Shown here piece by piece: positions 44,422-53,038 of a stretch of DNA of 64,000 nt. How positions within the stretch are numbered: position 1 is the first letter of the stretch; every line of letters starts with the position of its first letter. Both the position numbers and the translations under genes were made by a program. Origin of the DNA: Soonwooa sp032078105 (lineage in GTDB: Bacteria; Bacteroidota; Bacteroidia; Flavobacteriales; Weeksellaceae); the NCBI GenBank assembly GCA_046269235.1, contig JBJZOS010000003.1:1-64000 (forward strand), given 5' to 3'. The notes under the pieces were generated by a model. That model had not been told where the DNA came from, did not search any database, and saw nothing but the letters and a program-made list of their open reading frames with translations.

Positions 44422-45221
44422 ATGAAATTTTTTTTTAATTGTTGGTGCTTTAACAATCGCAAGCATATCATCCAATTGCAAAAAACACGGTGCCACAGAC
44501 TCTTCTAAAACCGAAATTAGCGTTAAGGGTCGGACGACGCTAATGACATTATCGATTTTAACAATAACATTATCGAAGAATACAAAAAAATCAAAGCCTA
44601 TTGACAAGAATTTGCAATACTTGGACAAAGCTGTAGCGAAGTCGAAAGGGGAAAATGAGCCTTGTATACCTCCTGTCATCCCAATGATTGGCTTTGGTAA
44701 AAAAGATATTTCGGAGGTACAAAAGTTTTTGGAAAAGATAAAGAGGTAATGGATAAGTCTTATGCAAGTTTTAATTCTTCTTTTCCTAACATTGCGAAAA
44801 AATTTGAAGAACTAAAATCTTATATGTCTGCGGAATACTACAAAGATGACAAAGCTGCAAAAGCTGATGCAATCGCTAAAGAAATCGAAGCAGCTTCTAA
44901 TACTTTTTTGCTTCGGGAGATTCTCTATTAAAAATGCTGAAGCCGATTGCTGATCAAGCAGAAGAAATGACCCTTAAATTCTCTAAAAGACTACATCATA
45001 AGTTCTTAAGATAACAAAAAAATCGAGGTCAAAGATGCTTCTTACACATCGAAGACTATGTACTATGATAGTTTTAATAAAGTATCAGCAGCTATCTTGA
45101 TAAATTAAGAAAGGTCATGCGTGACTCTAAAGGAAGTAGAAATGTTTCTGAGTCTAATATGAGTACGTTGGACAACGCTTACGATTCTGCCATCTCAAGT
45201 TATAACAACTTCATCAACTAA
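44422..45221 (+). pseudogene. DUF3829-type lipoprotein, frameshifted
   Basis: Pieces of one gene appear in different phases: a lipoprotein leader (LIVGALTIASISSNCKK), DFNNNIIEEYKKIKAY, then MDKSYASFNSSFPNIAKKFE followed by SYMSAEYYKDDKAAKADAI, and a final YDSAISSYNNFIN with stop at 45219-45221. The helical Lys/Asp-rich pattern with DKSYAS and AEYYKDD is typical of DUF3829 lipoproteins of Flavobacteria. At least three frame changes and internal stops make it non-functional. Residual 60-68 codon ORFs inside it are not genes. Confidence 0.75.
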
Positions 45222-45243
45222 GATTAAAATATTAATTAATCAT

Positions 45244-45273
45244 AAAATCCCAGAATTTTCTGGGATTTTTTTG
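45244..45273 (+). terminator. terminator after the DUF3829 relic
   Basis: AATCCCAGAA-TTTTCTGGGATT stem with a seven-T tail. It remains intact although the gene before it is dead. Confidence 0.8.
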
Positions 45274-45304
45274 TTGCTATGATGACTAAAGATTTGATTA
45301 TTTG

Positions 45305-45312
45305 TACCTTTG
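45305..45312 (+). promoter_or_regulatory. -7 box (TACCTTTG) of uvrA
   Basis: TACCTTTG matches TAnnTTTG and ends 8 bp before the ATG at 45321. Transcription would start at or next to that codon, so the mRNA is probably leaderless, and the upstream ATG at 45279 cannot be used. Confidence 0.55.
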
Positions 45313-45320
45313 CAAAATCT

Positions 45321-48146
45321 ATGGCAGATCAAGATTTTATAGAAGTTTATGGTGCTCGCGAGCACAATCTTAAAGATATTAATGTAAAAATTCCGCGTAA
45401 CCAATTGGTCGTTATCACTGGGCTTTCGGGTAGTGGAAAGTCCTCACTGGCATTTGATACCATCTTTGCGGAAGGTCAACGTCGCTATATCGAAACTTTT
45501 TCGGCGTACGCACGACAATTTTTGGGTGGATTAGAGCGTCCTGACGTTGACAAAATTGAAGGACTTTCGCCAGTTATTGCAATCGAACAAAAAACCACCA
45601 ATAAAAATCCACGTTCTACAGTGGGGACGATTACGGAGTTATATGACTTTTTACGTCTTTTGTTTGCGAGAGTTTCTGATGCTTATTCTCAAAGTTCTGG
45701 GAAGAAATTGGTGAGCTATTCGGAAGAACAAATTTTAGAAACCATTAAAGAAAATTTTAAAGGTCAAAAGATTTTATTGCTTTCGCCAGTTGTACGTTCT
45801 AGAAAAGGGCATTACCATGAGCTTTTTGTTCAGTTAGCAAAAAAGGGATATTCACAAGCGAGAATTGATGGTGTACTTCAGGATATCGAGTATGATCTAA
45901 GACTTGATCGTTACAAAACCCACGATATCGAAGTCGTTATCGACCGTTGGATTATTGGCGAATCAGCTTCGGAAACGCGAATGCCAAAATCTCTTAAAAC
46001 CGCCCTGGAAATGGGAGATGGCATTATCGCGATCCAAAAAATGGGAGAGGAGGATGTCCAATATTTTAGTAAAAACTTAATGGACGATGCAACGGGAGAT
46101 TCTTTGGCATTGCCAGAACCCAATACCTTTTCGTTTAATTCTCCTAAAGGAAGTTGCCCAACTTGTAAAGGTTTAGGAACGGTTAAAAAAGTCAATACCG
46201 ATTATTTTGTAGACAATCCCAAATTATCCATTAACCAAGGGGCTTTGTTGCCTTTAGAACAAATTAAAAATAATAAATGGATAATTGGTCAGATCAAAAC
46301 GATCTTGGAACAGTTTGATTTGCCGATGTCGACGCCATTCGAGAAAATTCCGAAGGAAGCTTTAGATATGATCTATTACGGTGCGCATCAAGAGATTAAT
46401 AAAGAACTAAAACATGCTGGCATTTCTAAAAAGCTAAAAATCAATTTCGATGGCTTGGTGACGATTTTGGAAGAAATGGTGGAAGAGCGCGAAAATTATG
46501 ACGCCGTTGTTTTGGAAAGAAACTTTACAACCGAAGAAACTTGTCCAACTTGTAAAGGTGCACGTCTGCAAGCTTCTAGTTTGAGTTTTAAAATCGATGG
46601 AAAAAATATTGCTGAAATTAACGGACTTTCTTTAATTGATCTAAAAGATTGGTTAGCTGAGGTTAAAGATAAATTCAGTGAAAAAAATAAAATTATTGCC
46701 CACGAAATTTTAAAGGAAATAGAAACCAGACTTCAATTCTTATTGGATGTTGGTTTGGATTATTTAAGTTTAAGTAGAAGCTCTAAAACCCTTTCTGGTG
46801 GTGAGTCACAACGTATTCGTTTGGCAACGCAGATTGGTTCTCAGTTGGTTAATGTACTATATATTTTGGATGAACCAAGTATCGGACTGCATCAACGCGA
46901 TAACGAAAGATTGATTAATTCATTGAAAAATCTTCGTGATATCGGAAATTCGGTTTTGGTTGTAGAACACGACAAAGACATGATTTTGGAAGCAGATCAT
47001 GTTTTGGATATCGGTCCTCGCGCGGGGAAATTCGGTGGCGAAATTCTTTGGCAAGGCGATCCAAAAGATATTAAAAAAGCCAATACAATTACCGCAGATT
47101 ACATCACAGGAAAGCGTAAAATCGAAATTCCAGAAAGTAGAAGAATTGGTAACGGTAAATCTATTGTGCTAAAAGGTGCGACAGGCAACAATCTCAAAAA
47201 TGTAAATGTTGAAATTCCTCTTGGGAAATTGGTGGTTGTAACTGGGATTTCTGGTAGTGGAAAATCATCCTTGATTAACGGAACTTTGTATCCGATTCTT
47301 AACCGTCATTTCTACCGAAGTGTGCAAGAGCCTTTGCCGTACAAAAGCATTGAAGGTATTGATAATATTGATAAAATCGTTGATGTTGACCAAAGTCCGA
47401 TTGGTCGTACGCCGCGCTCAAATCCTGCAACCTATACAGGAATGTTTACAGATATCAGAAATCTTTTTGCAGAGCTTCCTGAGTCAAAAATTCGAGGTTA
47501 CAAAGCGGGACGTTTTTCTTTCAATGTGAAAGGTGGACGGTGCGAAACTTGCCAAGGTGGCGGTCTTAAAGTGATCGAAATGAATTTCTTACCTGACGTT
47601 TATGTACATTGCGAAACCTGCCATGGAAAACGTTTTAACAGAGAAACTTTGGAAGTTCGCTACAAAGGAAAATCGATTTCTGACGTTTTGGAAATGACAA
47701 TTAACGAGGCCGTGGAATTCTTCCAACCAATTCCTAAAATTTACAATAAAGTGAAAACTTTGAAAGACGTTGGCCTTGGTTACATCACTATTGGACAACA
47801 ATCCACCACTTTGAGTGGGGGAGAAGCGCAACGTGTAAAATTGGCAACTGAACTTTCTAAAAGACAAACTGGTAACACGTTATATATTTTGGACGAACCT
47901 ACAACTGGACTGCATTTCGAAGATGTCAAGATTCTCATGGACGCCATTAATCAGTTGGTTGAGTTGGGGAATTCGTTTATTATTATTGAGCATAATATGG
48001 ATGTTATCAAATTGGCCGATCATATTATTGATGTTGGTCCAGAAGGTGGAAAACACGGCGGAACCATCGTTGCACAAGGAACCCCAGAGGAAATTATTAA
48101 ATCTAAAAAATCATTAACTGGTAAATTTTTGAAAAAAGAATTTTAA
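45321..48146 (+). CDS. uvrA: excinuclease ABC subunit A
   Basis: A 941-residue UvrA, the damage-recognising ATPase of nucleotide excision repair. It has two ABC modules: Walker A GLSGSGKSSLAFDT and GISGSGKSSLINGT, signatures LSGGESQRIRLA and LSGGEAQRVKLA. Zinc motifs CPTCKGLG..., CPTCKGARL and CETCQGGG ... CETCHGKR are intact. The start at 45321 (MADQDFIEVYGAREHNLK) is chosen over 45279 because a -7 box lies between them and the family begins near this residue. Confidence 0.96.
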   Translation: MADQDFIEVYGAREHNLKDINVKIPRNQLVVITGLSGSGKSSLAFDTIFAEGQRRYIETFSAYARQFLGGLERPDVDKIEGLSPVIAIEQKTTNKNPRSTVGTITELYDFLRLLFARVSDAYSQSSGKKLVSYSEEQILETIKENFKGQKILLLSPVVRSRKGHYHELFVQLAKKGYSQARIDGVLQDIEYDLRLDRYKTHDIEVVIDRWIIGESASETRMPKSLKTALEMGDGIIAIQKMGEEDVQYFSKNLMDDATGDSLALPEPNTFSFNSPKGSCPTCKGLGTVKKVNTDYFVDNPKLSINQGALLPLEQIKNNKWIIGQIKTILEQFDLPMSTPFEKIPKEALDMIYYGAHQEINKELKHAGISKKLKINFDGLVTILEEMVEERENYDAVVLERNFTTEETCPTCKGARLQASSLSFKIDGKNIAEINGLSLIDLKDWLAEVKDKFSEKNKIIAHEILKEIETRLQFLLDVGLDYLSLSRSSKTLSGGESQRIRLATQIGSQLVNVLYILDEPSIGLHQRDNERLINSLKNLRDIGNSVLVVEHDKDMILEADHVLDIGPRAGKFGGEILWQGDPKDIKKANTITADYITGKRKIEIPESRRIGNGKSIVLKGATGNNLKNVNVEIPLGKLVVVTGISGSGKSSLINGTLYPILNRHFYRSVQEPLPYKSIEGIDNIDKIVDVDQSPIGRTPRSNPATYTGMFTDIRNLFAELPESKIRGYKAGRFSFNVKGGRCETCQGGGLKVIEMNFLPDVYVHCETCHGKRFNRETLEVRYKGKSISDVLEMTINEAVEFFQPIPKIYNKVKTLKDVGLGYITIGQQSTTLSGGEAQRVKLATELSKRQTGNTLYILDEPTTGLHFEDVKILMDAINQLVELGNSFIIIEHNMDVIKLADHIIDVGPEGGKHGGTIVAQGTPEEIIKSKKSLTGKFLKKEF

Positions 48147-48167
48147 ACAAATTTCCGTTAGACATAT

Positions 48168-48198
48168 AAATACCTTATCTTATGATGAGGTATTTTTG
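48168..48198 (+). terminator. terminator of uvrA
   Basis: AAATACCT and AGGTATTT arms around a 12-nt loop, followed by T's. Confidence 0.75.
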
Positions 48199-48271
48199 TT
48201 TTTCAATGTTAAATTTTCATATTAATGTGAATTTAATGTTAACTAAAATTTAATTGTATATTAAAATTTTG

Positions 48272-48279
48272 TAACTTTG
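48272..48279 (+). promoter_or_regulatory. -7 box (TAACTTTG)
   Basis: TAACTTTG matches TAnnTTTG, 39 bp upstream of the ATG at 48319. Confidence 0.55.
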
Positions 48280-48318
48280 TTTTTGTTATTGCATCATTAA
48301 CCTATAAATCAACGCATT

Positions 48319-48723
48319 ATGAAAACAAATATCAAAATCTTAACACTATCTATATTCATGCTTGGACTTGCAGGAGTTTTCTCAACAGCCAAAGCGCAAA
48401 CAAGTAACCACAACGAAATACAAGGTATTACGCTAAAATCTGGGGACGGATTTGGCGAACTCAGAAATTTATTAAAAGACAATTTCGATTTTAATAATCC
48501 TACTTTTAAAGAAGGAATTATCAATTCTGATGTTAGTTTTAGCTTAACGCCAGATGGTAAAATTTCTAATGTTCACGCAAAGGGAGATTGCAAAAATGTG
48601 AGTAAAGAAATCGAAAATGTTTTGACACATTTGTTATACAAAGTTGACGTTTCTAACCTAAAAACCAATATGATCGCAGATAATTATACATTTCCTGTTA
48701 CGGTAATGATTTCGCAAAGATAA
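48319..48723 (+). CDS. secreted hypothetical protein
   Basis: A 134-residue protein with a clear signal peptide (ILTLSIFMLGLAGVFSTAKA, cleavage before Q). The mature 105 residues contain LRNLLKDNFDFNNPTFKEG, VSFSLTPDGKISNVHAKGDC and a C-terminal strand FPVTVMISQR. The alternation V-x-F-x-(7)-G-K-I-x-N-V resembles the C-terminal fold of TonB-like periplasmic proteins, but this is a weak analogy. It is preceded by a good promoter box, so it is probably expressed. Confidence 0.75.
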   Translation: MKTNIKILTLSIFMLGLAGVFSTAKAQTSNHNEIQGITLKSGDGFGELRNLLKDNFDFNNPTFKEGIINSDVSFSLTPDGKISNVHAKGDCKNVSKEIENVLTHLLYKVDVSNLKTNMIADNYTFPVTVMISQR

Positions 48724-48842
48724 TTTCTTTATTAAACTTTTTTATAGAGCCATGCATTGTAGAATGTGTGGTTTTTTTAATTTGTTATAGGATTTTCAGT
48801 AATCTTTTGTAGAACAAAAACTAATCTTATCAAAACAAAATT

Positions 48843-49436
48843 ATGTATGTTCGTGATGTTCATGGCTTGTAGCTTTGGATTTTGACAAAATTTCCTGTAC
48901 ACAATGTAAAATGGGAGCAATGGTATGAAAATATGAGAAATATTTTTAGTCTTACTAGGGAAGAGTTCACTTCACCAGATGCTAATTTAATACGTTATAA
49001 CATTTATAAAGAGGATATATTGTTTAGATGCCAGACCAAAACTTCCTTGGGTTGTCATCCTGATTGGGGAGGAACAGTGGATTGTGGTTATCTTGGTCTT
49101 CTTAACACAAGTCCTTTTACTAGTTATTTGTCAATGGTTTAGGAAGCTAATATCGAATCAGAGCGTGTTTCTCTTCAAAGTGTGGGAGCTGCTCTAGAAG
49201 TTGAAGATTCTATTCAAAATTCTATAAATATTTTCCCGAATCCAAGAAAAGTTATCGTTAACTTTTCGGACGAAATAATTGGTGTTAAAATTTTAGATAT
49301 TTCGGGAAAAGCATTGCTTCAATTTAATATAACAGGACAGGCTGCGGACATTTCGAACTTAATATAAGCAGTTACTTCATCTATATGACAAAAAAAAACA
49401 GAAGCGCGTATTATCAAGAAAATTATTAAAGACTAA
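48843..49436 (+). pseudogene. small secreted protein with T9SS sorting domain, broken
   Basis: A leader-like MFVMFMACSFGF (phase 1) is followed by a frame change into TKFPVHNVKWEQWYENMRNI and DTxC-like cysteine residues (LGCHPDWGGTVDCGYLGL). The same phase continues through a TAG at 49140-49142 into ESERVSLQSVGAALEVEDSI and the T9SS type A sorting domain INIFPNPRKVIVNFSDE ... GVKILDISGKALLQF. A last frame change near 49365 restores SYFIYMTKK and EARIIKKIIKD, stop at 49434-49436. So two frame changes and one nonsense codon destroyed a T9SS cargo gene. Confidence 0.7.
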
Positions 49437-49469
49437 CGCGCTTCTAATAAACTAAAAATTTATAAATAA

Positions 49470-49982
49470 ATAAATCCATTTTTAGATATTTCGCTAAGAT
49501 CACTTGCCGTATATATTTTTATGCTTGTTGCATTGCGGTTATTCGGTAAAAATCAGTTGTCACAGCTTAATGCGGGTGATGTTGTTTTGTTGCTGTTAAT
49601 TTCGAATGCCGTACAAAATGCGATGGTTGGTCCAGATACAACATTGCAAGGCGGCTTGTTAGCGGCTTTGGTATTGTTTGTTGTTAATTTTATTGTTAAA
49701 AAAGTGATGTTTAGAAATCCAAAATTCAAAAATATTCTAGAGTCCGAGCCCTATATTTTAATTAGAGATGGACAGATCTTCAAAGAAACTTGTCAAAAAC
49801 TACAAATATCAAATGACGAACTTCTCGAAACCGTACATGAACACGGCATCGAAAGCATAGATAAAGTTAAATTAGCTATTTTGGAAGTCGATGGTAATAT
49901 AAGTGTTGTGTCTCAGGATCAAAATGGATCGACACATTATACAAGACATAAAAAATGGATACGCAGAAAAAGAAATTTTTAA
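49470..49982 (+). CDS. DUF421 (YetF-like) membrane protein, start codon in doubt
   Basis: The coding frame is open from 49470 and reads I-N-P-F-L-D-I-S-L-R-S-L-A-V-Y-I-F-M before the first ATG at 49521. In DUF421 proteins this segment is the first membrane helix, so the natural start is the codon at 49470-49472, which is ATA. The rest is intact: LRLFGKNQLSQLNAGDVVLL, ISNAVQNAMVG, and a C-terminal soluble domain with LIRDGQIFKE. Either ATA is used weakly, translation starts at 49521 without helix 1, or the gene has been inactivated by a G-to-A change. Confidence 0.7.
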   Translation: MNPFLDISLRSLAVYIFMLVALRLFGKNQLSQLNAGDVVLLLLISNAVQNAMVGPDTTLQGGLLAALVLFVVNFIVKKVMFRNPKFKNILESEPYILIRDGQIFKETCQKLQISNDELLETVHEHGIESIDKVKLAILEVDGNISVVSQDQNGSTHYTRHKKWIRRKRNF

Positions 49983-50065
49983 AAAATTTATAAGCATTTG
50001 AATTTATTCTTTCGAATTTGGCATTCATATTGAATTAACATCAGCAAACGTAAAATTTGAATGTT

Positions 50066-50446
50066 ATGAAATGGATTAAATATTTAGGACTTAGTATTGT
50101 AGGAGGTCTTTTAGCAATATCTTGCTCTACAGGTTCGATATACGGAAAGAATGATAGAGTCTATCGTGCGCCAGACGGCGGTGTGTATAGGCAAGGGGAG
50201 GTCTACAGAGATAGAAATGGAAGTGTTTATCAAAATGGTAGAGTTATTGTCTACGACAGAAATTCTGACGATTACAGAAATCTACCTCCCGGCCAAGCAA
50301 AGAAAATCTATGGTGACAAATCAGCTAAAAAATATGCGCCAGGTCAGCGCAAGAAAGCCAAAAAAAATTCTTACGACTATGATGATGATTGGGGAAGAAA
50401 ACACAAAAAGAATAATGGCAAAAAACATGACCATCACGATGATTAG
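50066..50446 (+). CDS. hypothetical lipoprotein rich in charged repeats
   Basis: A 126-residue lipoprotein starting at the ATG at 50066 (MKWIKYLGLSIVGGLLAISC, lipid Cys20); the TTG upstream is not needed. After the leader, short imperfect repeats of the type V-Y-R-x-x-x-G/D-x-V-Y-R-D-x-N-G-x-V-Y follow. A Lys/Asp/His-rich tail (KKNNGKKHDHHDD) may bind metal or lie disordered in the periplasm. No known function. Its own terminator follows. Confidence 0.75.
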   Translation: MKWIKYLGLSIVGGLLAISCSTGSIYGKNDRVYRAPDGGVYRQGEVYRDRNGSVYQNGRVIVYDRNSDDYRNLPPGQAKKIYGDKSAKKYAPGQRKKAKKNSYDYDDDWGRKHKKNNGKKHDHHDD

Positions 50447-50456
50447 TTTATAACAA

Positions 50457-50491
50457 TAAAATCCGTTTCAGAATAGAAAGGGATTTTTTTT
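50457..50491 (+). terminator. terminator of the lipoprotein gene
   Basis: AAATCCGTTTC and GAAAGGGATTT arms (one mismatch) followed by eight T's. Confidence 0.75.
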
Positions 50492-50754
50492 GAAGACACT
50501 ATCCCACAAAGTGTGCAAAGTAGAAAAGTTAGGCTTGGCTTTTATAATCTGAGCCTATTTTCAAACATAAGAGTAAATTGATTTATAATGAAACCACAAT
50601 TATGGATTGGCATTGTCCATGTTTTGGTAGCGTCTTTTAGAGCAATACACACTGACGTTATAATCAACAAAGTAGTGACAACAATATGGGTTATGTAAAA
50701 GATAAGCTTTTCTTCCATATTATTAGTTTTTAATAAAACTAAATTTACCAACTC

Positions 50755-50955
50755 TCAGACTGTCCACAATCTCCGTTCGGTACGATCGTATTGTAAATGA
50801 GCCAAGCTTTGTTCCAATTTATTGAATGCTCGTCCTGATGAAAGATGAATTTATAATTCTTTACAATCTTACCGATCGCCAAGTCCACAAATGAAAGACA
50901 CAGAAGCTACATTCACAATAGATCCCGAAATGGTGCGAGCTCCCAACAACGATTG
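50755..50955 (-). pseudogene. coding remnants, including a possible short-chain dehydrogenase piece
   Basis: On the minus strand, codons at about 50869-50955 read G-S-I-V-N-V-A-S-V-S-F-I-C-G-L-G, matching the strand preceding the catalytic serine in short-chain dehydrogenases (IVNxASvsG). Another phase, 50755-50888, reads YKFIFHQDEHSINWNKAWLI and ends in GDCGQSESW. Both look protein-like, but neither is a gene. The rest of 50492-51105 shows no supportable ORF; a hydrophobic minus-strand frame at 50542-50718 was judged too weak. Confidence 0.35.
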
Positions 50956-51105
50956 TAGGATTGATTGTTTTTACAAGATAAGATTTCGGCTGATAATCAT
51001 AGCAACTGTTATTTTAAATTATAATTTTAGCTTCAATGAAACAGATGATAATCATGCGATTCATTTTCCTCTAATAGATGTAATGATATTAACTTTATTA
51101 GTGAA

Positions 51106-51140
51106 GCAAGCGGTTAATTTAAGAAAGATCAACCGCTTTA
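51106..51140 (-). terminator. possible terminator of the Fe-alcohol dehydrogenase relic
   Basis: AAGCGGTT (51108-51115) and AACCGCTT (51131-51138) form an 8-bp stem just beyond the stop. The T-tract is poor. Confidence 0.45.
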
Positions 51141-51154
51141 CTTTGCAACATTAA

Positions 51155-52138
51155 TTAATTTTGGTAAATCACACCTTCATAACAAGCGTTATAAAGATCT
51201 TTTAAGTCTTGAAGACTTGGTTTACGTGGATTAAAACCTGTACATGGATCTTCCAAAGCATTTTTGGTAATGTAATCCAAGTTTTTGTCCCAATCTTCAC
51301 GAGAGATTCCAAAAGCTTTCAAAGAACCGATATTGTTTACCGAAGCTCTTAGTTTTTCGATTTCTTGTGCCAATTCCTCAGCAGTTTCTTTTCCAACAAT
51401 TTTTGCCAAATTGGGATATCTTGTTGTTTCTGTTTGATTGTATCGGATAACATTCGGAAGGAAAATTGCGTTAGCTGCACCGTGTGGAATACCATAAAGA
51501 GCACCTACTTGATGTGATAATGAATGTACAATTCCCAACCAAGCTTTATTGAACGCTAAACCTCCCATAAATGACGCGTCGTGCATATAAGCTGGCATAG
51601 TAGCACAAATTTCTCCATCAACAATCGCAATATCGGGTGTTAGTTCATAAGATACGATTGGATATTTAACTCCTTTTTCTTTATCGGTAATAACTGCTAA
51701 ACCTGTTGTTTCAGTTCCTGTACCACTTGTAGAAGGAATTGCTACGAATTTTGCCTTTTGACGTAATGTTGGAACACTGAAAGGTTTTGTCATCGCTTCA
51801 AAATCTGCATCTGGATGTTCGTAGAATACCCACATCATTTTAGCCGCATCGATCGCTGAGCAACCACCAAGACCAACAATCCAGTCTGGTTGGAACGCAC
51901 GCATAATTTCTGCTCCTTTAAGACTTGTAGCTGATGATGGATCTTCTTCAACACCATCAAAAACAATAGTTTCCAATCCAGCTTCTGTTAAGAATGCTTT
52001 TGCACGATCTAACGTTCCGCTTTTTTTCATTGATTGTCCACCAGTCACAATGATTGCTTTTTTTCCAGATATATTTTTCAATTCTGATAAATTTCAAGCT
52101 CCATGAAATACTTCGCTGGCAACAAATAACTTACTGAT
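51155..52138 (-). pseudogene. iron-containing alcohol dehydrogenase, nonsense mutation plus in-frame deletion
   Basis: The frame upstream of the TTG at 52081 reads K-L-F-V-A-S-E-V-F-H-G-A-stop-N-L-S-E-L, the normal N-terminus, with TGA (52094-52096) in place of a glycine codon and ATC where ATG is expected (52136-52138). The NAD site GLGGCSAIDAAKMMWVFYEH and STSGTGTETTG are present. After DGEICATMPAY the sequence jumps to MHDASFMGGLAFNKAWLGIV, skipping about 60 residues that normally hold DALTHAIE, so two of the four iron ligands (Asp and His) are gone. The two remaining histidines (HSLSHQ, GIPHGAAN) are intact. Confidence 0.85.
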
Positions 52139-52355
52139 ATTTTATTATTTAAATTTCTTCTACAAAAGTACTGCCTCTTGCATGGCTGCTGTTATCCATT
52201 ACTTACTATATGATATACACTTGATCCATTAAGAGCCAATCGCCTGAATTGTTTATTTTTAATCAATACAATATGCAATAGGGGATCACAATTCTACATA
52301 TTCCTTTGATTGTTTCGCTTCGATATACATTTATTATACACAATTAAACATATAA
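52139..52355. other. gene-free stretch
   Basis: Upstream of the alcohol dehydrogenase relic and downstream of the pgi fragment. Nothing beyond the pgi terminator is recognised. Confidence 0.4.
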
Positions 52356-52385
52356 AAGGCAACAGAAATTTCTTCGTTGCCTTTT
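52354..52385 (-). terminator. terminator of the pgi fragment
   Basis: AAAAGGCAAC (52354-52363) and GTTGCCTTTT (52376-52385) form a 10-bp stem with a T-rich minus-strand end. Confidence 0.75.
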
Positions 52386-52409
52386 GTGAAACTGTATTAA
52401 TGTTATAGA

Positions 52410-52994
52410 TTAACGCCAAGTTTTATATTGATCGATCAATCCATTGGTGGATGAATCATGACTTAAAACCTTATCATCTTTTTCAAGCTCTGAAAGAATT
52501 ACGGTAGCCAATTGTTTACCTAATTCTACACCCCATTGGTCGAAACTGAAAATATTCCAAATCACACCCTGAACAAAAATTTTATGTTCATAAAAAGCGA
52601 TAAGTTTCCCCAAAGATTTTGGTGTTATTTTTTCTAACAAGAATGAATTAGTAGGACGGTTTCCTTGAAATACTTTAAACTTTTTTTGCTGATCGATTTC
52701 TTTGTCTGATTTTCCAGCGGCTTTCAATTCTGCAATTACTTCTTCTTCTGATTTGCCATTCATTAAAGCTTCAGTTTGAGCAAAGAAGTTAGAAAGTAAT
52801 ATCTTATGGTGTTCACCAAGTGGGTTTAAACTTTTAGCTGGTGCGATAAAATCCGAAGGGATTATCTTTGTACCTTGATGAAGCACTTGACAAAATGCGT
52901 GCTGTCCGCTGGTACCCGGTTCGCCCCATACAATTGGCCCAGTTTGATAGTTTACTGCCTCTCCATTACGATCAATATATTTACCATTACTCAT
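52410..52994 (-). pseudogene. pgi: glucose-6-phosphate isomerase, C-terminal third only
   Basis: The 194-residue frame is unmistakably the C-terminal part of Pgi: PIVWGEPGTSGQHAFCQVLH with the catalytic-region histidine, QGTKIIPSDFIAPAKS, FKVFQGNRPTNSFLLEK and SFDQWGVELGKQLA with the C-terminal active-site region. Full-length enzymes have about 545 residues; the first 350, including much of the sugar-phosphate site, are missing. Only 45 bp of AT-rich sequence separate its ATG, a native internal Met, from the neighbouring gene, so a deletion removed the 5' end. The remaining frame is undamaged. Confidence 0.85.
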
Positions 52995-53038
52995 CTTTAT
53001 TCTCAGAAAAAATTATTAATAAATTGAATTAAAATATT

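Noticed and set aside
44543..44931. Two short ATG-started frames
   Set aside because: They are pieces of the frameshifted DUF3829 relic in two phases, not separate genes.
45279..45320. Upstream ATG for uvrA
   Set aside because: It precedes the TACCTTTG promoter box, so it would not be on the transcript, and the added residues are not in the family.
50542..50718. Minus-strand frame starting MEEKLIFYITHIVV with one hydrophobic segment
   Set aside because: Short, without a promoter box or recognisable family, and lying among degraded sequence. The hydrophobic run could arise by chance in AT-rich DNA.
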